This document shows, one piece after another, positions 33,018 to 43,596 of a stretch of DNA of 45,049 nt; the stretch's first letter is position 1, and each line of letters starts with the position of its first letter. The position numbers and the translations under genes are program-made. The notes under the pieces were generated by a model, which had not been told where the DNA came from, searched no databases, and saw only the letters and a program-made list of their open reading frames with translations. Source of the stretch: Pelomyxa schiedti (taxonomy: Eukaryota; Evosea; Pelobiontida; Pelomyxidae). The DNA is taken from assembly GCA_020536535.1 (NCBI GenBank), contig JAHLWZ010000782.1:3823-48871 (forward strand). The letters are read 5' to 3'.

Positions 33018-36000
33018 ATGTCGGCGTCGGAGTTTGATGATGCGGTCATTAGCAGAGGGAGCAAATGCGATGCCAACATGGAGCGTGAACTGAGGACGTG
33101 GATTTGGGAGTTTGTTCACAACTCGTCCAAGACTACGCCAAAGGGTGCGATGTACGCGGCGGGCACAAGCCTGTTGGAGCTGCTACGAGATGGAGTGGAC
33201 TTGTGTGCCCTTGGTTTGTTTTGCAAATAACATGTTGTGGTATCTGGTCCCTCTAACTTACTTTCCCAAAGTAAACAAGCTGGCACCGGGGACAATCAGA
33301 AGAGTCCACGACAAACCACCTATACTACCATTCAGACAAATGGCACGACTATTTATTCGTCTACTAAACAATCACGGTTCTCTGTATGAATGAATAATTA
33401 TTCTTACAGGAGAATATCACTTCATTCATTCGAGGATGTGAAGGAATAGGCATGAGCGGGTCCGTTCTATTTAGAACTGCCGATTTGTACGAAAAGAAAG
33501 ATCCCAACGCGGTACCATGCATTTTTTGGAGTTTAATCTAAACAAAACAAGGTTTTTGTTGCTTTACACCACCTGCAAGTGATGGTTCAGAAAACCAATG
33601 GTGACTTCTCCCGATTCAGAAAGCAAGCACCTGGCAGACCTGCCCCGCCACTGCAAAATGCTCCAGTCTCCAGTATAAAGCCTACTACCTCGGTTACTGC
33701 TAAGCCAAGTGTTTCCACGTCTTCGTTTACATCAAACCCTACAACAGGTTGGTTGGTTGTTTGTACCTAATGGAGAGAAGATGTTTTAATTTCAGTGCAG
33801 CTTCCACAACTCCCAAGGAGACAACTTCTCCAGGCACTTCCTCCACCACTTCTTCGGTCTCTTTCTCAGCTCACAAGGATCCAAGTGCATCGGTAGTTAC
33901 TATAAATGAAGACTTGAATACAAAAAATCAGCTCAAATATAGGTATTAGCTCGCAGGGTTTACTTTAAATCACTTAACATACCCAAAGCCCAGAACTTGA
34001 AAAGTGTGAAAAAGTCTTGCTACTGGTTTTCATTCCCTTAACCTAAGTAGACTCATTGGTGACTGGATTTGTGCTGTGCTGGGTAATCCAAACCTTTTTG
34101 AAGGGAAAGCTTTTGTGCCAACAATAAAGAACGGTGTCATACTCTGCAAGTACGTTTTATACCAATGCTTACTCTATGTCTAAACTTCGAAGTCTCATGA
34201 ACAAACTGAGACCAGGGATTATCCGAGTTAAACCATATGAAGGAAACATCGCCTTCAAAAAAATGGTACCTCTCTCTTGGTTTCCTTCAAGAGCCCAATT
34301 GTCCCCAAGGAAAATATCAGTTTATACCTGAAAGCTTGTAGAGATGTTGGAATGAATGAAACTGACCTATTCCGCGCTCCTGACTTGCATGAAGAAAAGA
34401 ATCTCCCACTTGTTTGCTACCTTACTTAATTTTTGATCTTCATTCATGCTGAAAAGGTTATCAGTTCAATTCAAGTTCTGGCGCAGCACATGTCCCGACG
34501 TCCAGGATATACCGGCCCTCAATTACAGGTTTCCTTCTTGTGCAGTTAAATTCCAGTTTACTTCATTAGAGTACGTCACATGTGAAGTCCTTACTGTCTA
34601 CTGCTGTAATGGAGGCGCCGCTTGATGTCCCGCCTCCTGCGGCTCAATCAATCTCAAAAGAAGAATCTGACTTGGTTGAGTGGGTAAGTATGTCCGAAGA
34701 ACGTAATCCCCAAGTAACAAAAGTAGATCAACAAAACCCTGAGTTCGAAGTCCCTCTCTATAAAGAACCTGAGCTCTAATATCCATGACGGAGTAGCCCT
34801 TGTAAAGTTACTAGATGTACGCCCAATAACATTATGGACTTGCCTACTGACTTCGCACATGAATGTGCCAGTCACTTGCAGGGGGATCCCGGTTGCAATG
34901 TGTTGAGAACCCCTCCACTTTATGGCAATTCATGCAAAATGCGACAACTTTCATTGATACATTGTCTGAACAATCTGGCACCAAAATACACATCTGTACA
35001 GGACAAGGTGAATAAACAAACCTCTTGAATTATTACGTTAACTTATGAATCTAGACATTGTAAGTGGAAATACACCCAATGTGATACAAATAGTTCAGTT
35101 CCTCCGGGATAAATTCGAGCAAGGATCCTTGTTTCGAGAGGTCACTTTTTTTTGTTCACATTGGTTCCTTACTTTTCACAGGCCGCACCTGTAAAAGAAA
35201 GTATAATGACACAGATGCTACCTGAAAGTGCGGCACCAGACACTTCCCAACCACCATCTGTACCTGTCAAGCCAACACCCACACGGCCTACTGGCAACGC
35301 GGAAGTACCCGCACCAGATACCCCAAAGGACACAACTGAAACAGTTCCACCTTCTACTCCATCTGACGCTACAGCACCCGTTTCTGTGGATAAGAGCCCT
35401 GAAACTGCCGTTCCTGCAAAAGAGGCTCCTGTTTCTCAACCGGAACAAACATCTGTAACAGCAGCCCCTAGTACTAGCAACACCGAGACTAGTGCTGCAT
35501 CACATGACACTGACGACGACGATGACGACGACGACGACGATGATGACGATGATGACGACGACGACGCCGGAAAGGACACTGAGGATGAAATGAATGAAAG
35601 CAAAGAAAAGAAGAAAGCAGACAAAAAAGGTTTGGAAATCTAAGACAATATGGGACTCCTTACATCAGGCCACAGATTCTTCCGAGGAAGAAACTGATGA
35701 TGACGATGACGACGACGATGACGATGATGACGATGACGACGAAAGTAGTGAGGAAGAGACAAAGACAGCAGCAGTGGTATAATATACACACAGTATTCCT
35801 CAAAGTAAAGACATTAAGGCTGAAAGAGTTGTGGTTCATTTTGACACAAAGCCCAATCCTCCAAAGAGAAGAAATAGTGTTTCACTTACTCCGTCACTCA
35901 TTCTACCTGCTCCTTCTTCTACTACCTGTGCAGCAGCCCCTGTGGCAACAGCACTTCAAGAGGGCACAAGGAAAAGAGCTTTTTCAATTGGTTCTGGGAC

Positions 36001-37346
36001 CCATTTGGACTTCTACGCTCAAGGTAGGAGGAAAGCGATTTATTTTTTTTAACTCTCCACAGAGGAGCGAGTGAGAGCCGCACAACAGGAACTGCGTCTG
36101 AAGTACACGAAAAAAATGATGGATTCTGAGGCCCTGTACGTCCAGCAGCTCAGTAATCTAGACAAATTCAGACAACAACTATCCAAGTAAAGTACCAGGA
36201 CTAATGATCTCGGCTAACAGAAAAAGGGCAACAGGGAAAAAACCAGTTCTTACTGAAACGCATGCATTCAAGATATTCGCCAATGTTGACGAACTGAAAA
36301 CTCGGCATTCCGAGTTCTTAAATGCCCTCAAAGTGTTGATAAGCAATTGGGATGCAAATAGTGCGTCAGTTGGGGACGTTTTCTTGAATGAAGTATTCCT
36401 ACTTACTCCTCAATTCTTCCTTTGAAGATGGTTTTAGGCGGAGTTTTTTGTTCAGTATGGTACATATCTTGTAAATTTCGATACTGCCCTCATCACAGTG
36501 CATCTTGTCAAATCTCTTCTTCCTCGTTTCAAAAATATAGTGGAGGTACCCATTCCACGCGTCATTAAATCACTTTGACTTATCTTTCCCCTTTAGCAAT
36601 TCGAGAATCACTTACATCAGACTCTTGAATCACTTCTCAGTCTTCCAACCGAAAGGTAATATCTTGAAAAGGTGCTTCTTCTTGATCGCTTTCAGATTGC
36701 CAAAATACACTAAAGCGTTGGGTGACATCTTGGCATATACATCTGCAACCCATCCAGATTACCATGCGCTTTGCGCCGCTCTCCGCAAAGCAAATACTAT
36801 TACAGCAGCGCTGGCTGCGTCTGCCGATATTTCTTCTGCAACAGCCAATGCTAAGAAGCTAATAAGCATTGCCGAATCTATTCCAAATATAGAGGGCAAG
36901 GTTACCAAAGTTTCCCTTTTGTTCGTCAATGTCGACTTGCTTTCTAGAAACTACTCAAATCAGGAAGAAAGTTCTTGTACGAAACAGATGCATCTGCTGT
37001 TATTACCAAAGATGCCTCGAGTATTGAACACCAGCGGTCCCGCATTTTCCTATTTGATGGTGACGCAACAATGGCTATTTTTCCAAACTAACACCCTCAT
37101 GAAGACATCCTCGTATTTTGCGTACCCCAAGAAGATAATCCCAGTCTATTTGCCATTACAGAGCAATACCGGACCGCCGATCTCAAGGGCATACACCCGG
37201 ACCCCTCTGAGACGGCTTCCCGGATTTCATTAGACTTCAAGGAGGGGCACTGTGCCGTACTGACATTGCCATCCATTGAGCAGTCACAAGCCTTCCTTCT
37301 GCCACTGAAGTACACCCACTACAATGACTCTCCCAATTATCTCTAA
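33018..37346 (+). CDS. Trix-like RacGEF with three calponin-homology domains, DH and PH
   Basis: Multi-exon gene. CH1 (33018-33560): MERELRTWIWEFVHN, VNKLAPGTIRRVHDKP. CH2 (33950-34530): IGDWICAVLGNPNLFEG, LMNKLRPGIIRVKPYEGN, LKACRDVGMNETDLFRAPDL. CH3 (34650-35130): DLVEWINKTLSS, NIHDGVALVKLLD, WQFMQNATTFIDTLSE, DIVSGNTPNVIQIVQFL. A Pro/Thr linker and two poly-Asp tracts follow (35508-35570 and 35697-35741). The DH domain (36060-36900) shows MDSEALYVQQLSNLDKFRQQ, AFKIFANVDELKTRHSEFLN and YTKALGDILAYTSATHPDYH. The PH-like end has RIFLFDGDATMAIF and LTLPSIEQSQAFLLPL, with stop at 37344-37346. This order matches Trix, a Dictyostelium RacGEF reported to bind actin through its CH domains and to act at endosomes. 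It should activate Rac on actin structures. The poly-Asp tracts are not a family feature that I know of. Exon borders in the DH region are approximate. Confidence 0.88.
35508..35741 (+). repeat. Two poly-aspartate tracts separated by a short intron
   Basis: Within the RacGEF gene two runs of GAC/GAT codons occur: about 18 Asp after SHDT at 35508-35570 and about 15 Asp after SSEEET at 35697-35741. A stretch of KKK-rich coding sequence and a short intron lie between them. Both GAC and GAT are used in mixed order, so the runs are not one pure trinucleotide expansion. Confidence 0.7.
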
Positions 37347-37533
37347 CTTCTGTCCAGAAAAGTTGCCCAACTGTAATGCTACCCAAACACTGAGCAATTT
37401 TGGCTGTATGCTCAAGATTTCGGCAATAACATGCTGTGAGAGAAAGAACATGATAATTATTATTGCAATAATGCCCGTTGATTGTGAGATTGGTGTTTGG
37501 TTTCGCTTGTGGAAGTGACTGGATGATTGTAGG

Positions 37534-40500
37534 CTATAGGGATGACGAAGCAGAGTAGGAAGGCCGGAAAGCTGTTGGGTACGTTCCCTTAACCCACTTA
37601 TAGCCCAGACCTGCATACATTGCGCTACTTGATGGTGATGATGGCGGCGTCTCGGGTTGTTTTGCCGCTGAGGATGATGCTGAGGCCGAGGCCGAGGCTG
37701 ATGGAAATGGTGGTTGATGTTCTGAAGGGTGTTCTATGTTAATCGGTTGTGTGGAGGATCCCGTTGTTGTTGTTGTTGTGGCCGATGCTGTTGTTGTTGT
37801 TGTTTGTGTTCGGGGTCCGGCTGACTCGCTGGAGTCGGTATCTGAAAGTGATTGTGACTGCGATGGCGAGGTGCCGGTTGTGTTTGTGGCTGTTGGTGTG
37901 TCTGTTGCCGGTGGTTTCTGGGGTTCATTGGGTTGAGCCGGAAGTTCCTCTGTTGTAGTGCCGGTGCTGCCGGTTTTGGTGCTGTCTGTGGTTGTATCCT
38001 TTGGCGTTGTGGAACTCTCACTGTCCGGGGATATTGGACTTGTTGTTGTGGTGCAAGTAGTTGCAGTGGTTGTTGCAGCGGAACTTGTAGTTGTTGAATA
38101 GCTAATGGTGGCACTGGCGTTGGGAGAAGGGACCGTGCTGACTGTTGAACTGTCATCCGTAGAACCGGTAGAACTGCTGGTTTCAATGGAACTGGGAGTA
38201 TTTGTAGAACTACACTCTGGGGTAGGGGTGGTATTGGGTGCAGGAGAGGATTCCGGTGGAGAAGGACCAGGTATTACGTTTGGTTGCATAAGGGAGGGTT
38301 CAGGTGTGTCGCTTGCCGTTTTATTTGAAACTGAATTATTAGTTGTGGCTATAAGGTCGGATTTGTCTGGTATAGTCTCTGGAACCGGGAGGGTAGTTGT
38401 TGTATGACTTTCAACTGGTGGACAGGTGATTTCCTCTCCTCTTACAAAGACTGCAGTACAAATTTCAGTTTCAAGTTCTTGTGGTGTGAGATTTGCGACA
38501 GCTGACTCCACTGTGAATTTGCGAGCAACTTCCTCGGGCTTTTGTGATACTCTTATCACAGGGGGAGGGTTTGGGTCTGGTGCCTCGTCGTCTGGGACCC
38601 AGTCAGGGGGAAGAAAGCATTCACAGAACGGGTGGGTATCTTTGCTTAAGGGGGAGTCAGGTACTTCCTTTAGTTCAGCGGTGCTCCCAGTGTGCAGAAG
38701 ATCCTCTGGGGATTTTGTATTTGCTGTAAGGTTGTCATCAATTTCGGCTCTGATAGGAGGTGAGGGAGCAGCATCCAGATTGCAACTAAGCAGTGACGTG
38801 TAAAGGCTCATCAGTGCCTCAACCGGATCTGGTTTTATTCCACAGTTTCGATATGGTTGAAGATTCTCTCCTGCATGAGGTATCTCTGTAGCGGGTGCTT
38901 GCGACGGAGAGGGCTCTCTTTCAATTTTCTCGGTGCTTAAGTTTGTTTGATCCCGAGTTTCGGTTTCTTGCACGTATCCCTGACACGCGGGGATCACTTG
39001 ATCAGGCAACACCTGTAAGAATTGAGAACGCGAAGCATGCTTTTGTTGCATACTATTTTAGGTATTTGCAGTCGAAGTTCCGCGACCATTTCCTGTTCTC
39101 TAGTGAGCCTTATATATTAAAGTGGTACAAACCTCTAGTTGTTTAATTTTTTCATTTTGTAGCTCCATTTTGTGGTTGATAAATTCTTTTTCTTTGGTAA
39201 AAGCATTTTCTTGGCATTCCATTCTCTTCACTAGAGCTTGGAGGGCCGAGAAAATATCCATGTTCTGAGTAGTGTCGGGAATGGTGGGAAGTTGTGCTTT
39301 AGCTTGCCATATTTTTACATCCTCTATCTCTCTTTCCAAGCGGTTAATTTTTGCTTCTTGTATTTCAAGGAGAGCCTGTAAATTATCACTTTGCTGCCAC
39401 TTCCGATCCGTTTTTTCTGGAGGATAGATTTCGTTGCTAATTCTTTCAGAAGGGGCTGATTCAACTAAATGCTCTCCCTCCTTTTCTGTTGGTTTCTCGC
39501 CCTCTTTCACTTCCGTGCTAAGTTCTAGGGTTCTTTGTACCTCAGTAAGAGGAGCAGGAAATTCCCCTGGTTCTTTACTTAGTTTGGGGTTTCCTTCCTC
39601 TATCTTGGGGGGCATGGTGTCGTTGAGGTTTTTGCTCTCTTGAACTATCGTAGCTTCATCAAGCGAATTCAGGCTCCCTTCATTCTGTGAAGAAGGTAGA
39701 TCCATTTCTCCCTCTTGGGTATCACCCCTTGCTTTCAATTTCTGACTCCCTTCATTTGCTTCATCCACTTGAGCAATAGGTTCCAAAGATTGTTGTTGCC
39801 TTTCTTCAATATGGGCTGTGGCATCGCCATTCAAGATAATAGAACTCTCACTTACTTCAATCTTGGGATCACTTGTTATGGGCACCTTCCCCTCAGCCTC
39901 AGTGTGGCTAACCTCTTTTTTATCAAGTGTTGGGTCTCCTTGTACTTGCACACTCTCTTTTCCTTCTGGGGTCTTGGGGGTCACAAGTTCATCAACAACT
40001 TGTACCTCATCCTGCTTGGTACTATCTTCCGCACTTTCTTCGTTTTCAGTGCTTACTTTTTCCACTCTCAAACATACTTCTTTGGCACACTCTTTTTCTT
40101 CACAGATTTCTTTGGCACACTCTTCTGACACTCTTACTCTTTTAGCATGGTATTCTTTTTCCTCCTTGACACAGAGGTCATTTAGTATCTCTGCACTGGA
40201 GGCTGTGGTTCGCTCTTCCACAGTGTTCCCTTTCGAGATAGTTGGTACAGACTCTCCTTTCTTGACTTCTGTTTCTTCGTCAGTTGGTTTGGTGGTTTCT
40301 GAATGTATTTCAGCGCTTATTTCTGATTTGGTTGCAGGGTTCTCTGGGTTGGTTGGCTCACATTCTTCGATTGGTTCCAGCTCACTTTCAGACGACGGTT
40401 CCAAGAGGACGATTTCTGCTTCGTTGGGCTTGCTACTTTCATCAGTTCGGACAATCAAACTGTTTTCAACAGGCAGACTGTCAAGGGGTCTTGTTGCTTC

Positions 40501-41876
40501 TTCCGTTTTTGTCACAGTCGATCCGCATTTAGAAGTGTTTGATACTGGTACAACAAATCAGAGGGAAATAGAGCGCGGAAAGGCAACCTGTCGGCGGTGC
40601 ACGTGACTTGAAACTGGAGGGATCACAACGGATAAACTCGGAAACGTACCTATTTGACTCAGTAATGATATTTCTTGACAGGCAATGCACACGTCATAAT
40701 CAAATGTTTGTCAACGGGATGTGAAAGAACATGGGATGGATCGAGGAGCGCAGGTATTTGAAGTTTTAATTCGATTTCCTTGAACAAAGAATCAAGTCTC
40801 GCCATTAAATCGCTCTACACGGCTATTAGTAGCAGCAGAATTGTGAGGAACAACTATGGCTGAAATGGAGTTGCAGTCGATTGTGTCCGGACAGATACTA
40901 TTTGCCAAAGAGGCAAAGTTTAACCCATCTCTCCAACTGAAAGGAATAAATCACTTTGGAATGTGACGAAGGGGGAACAGACCTTTTGTCAAAATCATGA
41001 ACTTTGACAGGTAATTTTGAATTCACCCATGCAAGGAGAGCCTCTTTTTCATTTTCTAGAGTGCCGGATCAGTAAAATTCTTAAAAAAAAAAAGTACGAA
41101 AGTCTTACTTCTCTTCGAATGTAAGCTCCCACTGGAATTCCCAGTGTTAGTCATGAAAGTGTGACAAATTACACCCCACAAGATATCAATGCCAATTTTT
41201 GGATCCTTTTCCAGAAGTTCTACATGGAAAGAGTGAATTTCGCTATCAAATTTTGATAGACCAAACACTAGCGTACTTGATGGCAAGACACCAGGTAATG
41301 TGACGCCAGCAGTTGCCAACATCCCAAAAGCAGCAGCAGCACTATCCAATGCGTGGAACGAAACCATGCTGTCACTTGCACCCACCATCTCACTCCCTCC
41401 ACTCGTCACGACCTTTGTTGGCATCGGCACCTTGAACAGCACATGTGCCAGCTGTGTCAACAAACTCCCGTCCTAAATAACAAGTGCGAATAGCACATTA
41501 GCATCATTTATACCTTCAAACGATCCTTCACTTCTTATTTCAAAACAAAAGGCAAAAGATGCAAAAAACAAAAAAGAAAAAAAATTGCAATGTGTGCACG
41601 CCGCCACGTTCCTAAAAAAAAAACCGAAACAAAGAATACCTGCAGGGCGTCATGAAGGAATGGCCTCTTTGACCGCAGGGGGTAATCACAGGGCAGGGCC
41701 AGGGCGTGGATGAGCCATCGGTAGTACACAACACCACGGTGCCTGTCCCCGTCCTCAACGTCGCTGCTGCTGCAACTGTTGTTGCTACCACTTCGTGTCC
41801 TGCTGCTGCTGTTGACAACAACACCCCCACTTGCACTAGTAGTCGTAGTATTTGTTGTACCGCTAGGGCTCGTCAT
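37534..41876 (-). CDS. Tandem calponin-homology (actin-binding type) protein with coiled coil
   Basis: Read from ATG 41876 to the stop at 37534. A Ser/Thr-rich N-terminus precedes CH1 (VVYYRWLIHALALPCD, DGSLLTQLAHVLFKVPMP, LLEKDPKIGIDILWGVICH; 41800-41120). CH2 (41060-40640) has ALLAWVNSKLPVKVHDFDK, WRDGLNFASLANSICPDTID and the end motif IPALLDPSHVLSHPVDK, LIMTYVSEFIR, as in alpha-actinin/filamin-type actin-binding domains. A long Glu/Ser/Thr-rich region follows. Then comes a coiled coil (LLEIQEAKINRLEREIEDVK, MELQNEKIKQLEEMVAEL; 39360-39060) and a Pro/Ser/Thr-rich tail. The joins at 40682-40639 (GTGTGC..AATAG), 40590-40547 and 39045-39004 were checked in frame. A paired CH module suggests F-actin binding, with the coiled coil making dimers or cross-links. 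It is convergent with the triple-CH RacGEF, 187 bp away. Confidence 0.85.
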
Positions 41877-42065
41877 GTGTGTGCCTTAGGTTTGGTGTCG
41901 GTGGTGCCGATTCAAATCAAAATCTCCTTTACACGAAGGAGGTACCAGCAATCTCAGCGTCTGCTGCCACAGTAAAAAAACTGTTGGAAGCTCCTCCAGT
42001 ATTTCCTGAACCAAACAGCAGCTCAAAACTCAACACGGAAGCAACAGAAACCACATCAACCAGAA

Positions 42066-43232
42066 ATGCCCCACACTGGGCTGGGTACCCACCTCACTTT
42101 GAGGAAGGGGATCCAGGCACGCGACCAACTGGCGTCGCTTCTTGTGGCGTCGCAGTGTTGTAGGTGCGGGAACAACTCGGCCGCGGGGGTGTTGGGGCCG
42201 GTGCTAGTGCGGCAATTGTGGGACACCTGGGGCATCGGCACCGAGAGGAAAGTGGTCGTTGCGGTTACGGCGACCAACGGTGCCCTGTTGCCCATGGCAG
42301 TCAGGTTTGGTGTCTCAATCGCGCTTATGGGAATGACAACCGACGTGCACATCGCGTGCATATACGGATACTGGGTGGACTACAACCTGAATGTGATGCA
42401 AGTTGGTGCCAATGTTCTCCGTCTGAGCGATGCCACGACTGGGGGGAGCAGGGAATTAGTGCCACAGCGGAGGTTTGCCATGAACCACTTGTGTATGAAC
42501 GGAAAGTGGTGGCTGCAGATCAAAAGAGAAGGCCACTTGCTGGTAGTGACTAATTTGCAGGGAGATAACACTGGCGAACTGGCGTTTGTCCCACTTCCCA
42601 AGACTCACAGTATTGTGAAGTCTATGAGCTTTTGCAAATTGTGTTCATCACAGTCACTGATGATTATGAAGAGAGGCCATAAATCCTTGCTGTTTGTTGT
42701 TGATATTGCCAGAACCTATGCTACTAAGAGTCTGCAGATAGTGAGCTCAACTCAATGCACATGTGGCTATTTTGCAGATGACTGCGTGGAACAGATTATT
42801 CTTATGAAGAACAAGGCTGAGCAAAATGTGTTCGTTGTTGAGATTACAATCCCGAACCCTCCATATAGTGTGGTGTTTGCAGTTCAACAGACTGGAGTGA
42901 TGAGCAAGCTCATGAATCATGCAGAGCCTCCCCCAGGAGGAATTCTGAGTCAATTGAGTAGCTCCCTTTTCTCCCTTTGCACCCTGAAGAAGCTAGATAT
43001 CTGGGACTGCAATGACACGGCCTTACCTCTGAGGACACTACAGATTTCAGCTGCATGCGAGGGCCCAGCATTTTCGGGGATCCTTTCAGGAAATGGGTTG
43101 ATTTGCCTCAGAGGAGACAACAACCAACTGCTTGTGACTGAAGCAACATCAGGTGTTGTTGTTGCTTCCATTGACTTTCTGCAACCTGGATGGGACCTGG
43201 GCATCAGAGTACATCCATCCTTCCTTTGGTGA
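42066..43232 (+). CDS. ARDQ-family repeat protein, copy 2 (intron-less)
   Basis: Uninterrupted 388-residue frame from ATG 42066. The N-terminus reads LRKGIQARDQLASLLVASQC, then a Cys/Asn/Gly turn, and LGPVLVRQLWDTWGIG followed by VVVAVTATNGALL. The rest is strand-rich with phrases such as KWWLQIKREGHLLVVTNLQG, KSLLFVVDIARTYATKSLQI and NVFVVEITIPNPPYSVVFAV, ending LICLRGDNNQLLVTEATSGV and VVASIDFLQPGWDLGIRVHP. The plan matches the protein at 25892-27100: ARDQ start, cysteine-containing turn, helix, then imperfect repeats. Identity is low, so the duplication is old or the family evolves fast. Like its relative, it has no introns, although neighbours are full of them. Function unknown; a beta-propeller is a reasonable guess, not shown. 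A perfect hairpin follows the stop codon. Confidence 0.75.
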   Translation: MPHTGLGTHLTLRKGIQARDQLASLLVASQCCRCGNNSAAGVLGPVLVRQLWDTWGIGTERKVVVAVTATNGALLPMAVRFGVSIALMGMTTDVHIACIYGYWVDYNLNVMQVGANVLRLSDATTGGSRELVPQRRFAMNHLCMNGKWWLQIKREGHLLVVTNLQGDNTGELAFVPLPKTHSIVKSMSFCKLCSSQSLMIMKRGHKSLLFVVDIARTYATKSLQIVSSTQCTCGYFADDCVEQIILMKNKAEQNVFVVEITIPNPPYSVVFAVQQTGVMSKLMNHAEPPPGGILSQLSSSLFSLCTLKKLDIWDCNDTALPLRTLQISAACEGPAFSGILSGNGLICLRGDNNQLLVTEATSGVVVASIDFLQPGWDLGIRVHPSFLW

Positions 43233-43236
43233 TTAA

Positions 43237-43264
43237 ACAAAACCCATTTCCAGATGGGTTTTGT
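43237..43264. other. Perfect 11-bp hairpin just after a stop codon
   Basis: ACAAAACCCAT at 43237-43247 and ATGGGTTTTGT at 43254-43264 are exact reverse complements, with a 6-base loop (TTCCAG). It begins four bases after the stop of the ARDQ-family copy 2 and lies in its 3' UTR. It could affect 3'-end formation or RNA stability, or be chance. Only a looser hairpin-like pair (CCCAAAG..CTTTTGGG, about 8029-8066) was noticed after another gene. Confidence 0.6.
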
Positions 43265-43596
43265 CGGGGAGGTCCACGAGCCCCGGGCCTGGCAGGGCGA
43301 CGTCACCAATGCTACACCAGGGGGGGGGCGAATCAAATGAGAAAAACAGAATTTTTTAGTGAGCAAGGCAGGGTGAAGCGGCCCGATTTTGCCGGGATTT
43401 GTTGATGTTTTGTGCCGCGGGGCGGTTAGCGCGGCGCCGCGGCGGCAGCGCGGCGTGTGTGTTCGTTGAATCGGGGACTAGCTTATAATTGTGCATGATG
43501 ACTCCTACGTAATGTATTTTGGAAGAGAAAATTGTTGCATTCAGAAGTGGTACACATTGCATGACAATATCCACTTGGACCGGTCAAATCTGTGTT
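43265..43596. other. Convergent intergenic region with a GC-rich core
   Basis: This 332 bp stretch lies between the 3' ends of two convergent genes. It holds a G run (about 43321-43328) and, at 43411-43454, a strongly GC-rich, CpG-dense piece that includes GCGGCGCCGCGGCGGC. Its composition is far from the AT-leaning sequence on either side. No tRNA cloverleaf, ORF with a known family or other RNA gene was recognised. Part of it must be 3' UTR. Confidence 0.45.

Noticed and set aside
39818-40606. 262-codon plus frame over the tandem-CH gene.
   Set aside because: It is a serine/leucine-rich mirror of the Glu/Ser-rich minus strand. The minus frame continues into CH domains and a coiled coil.
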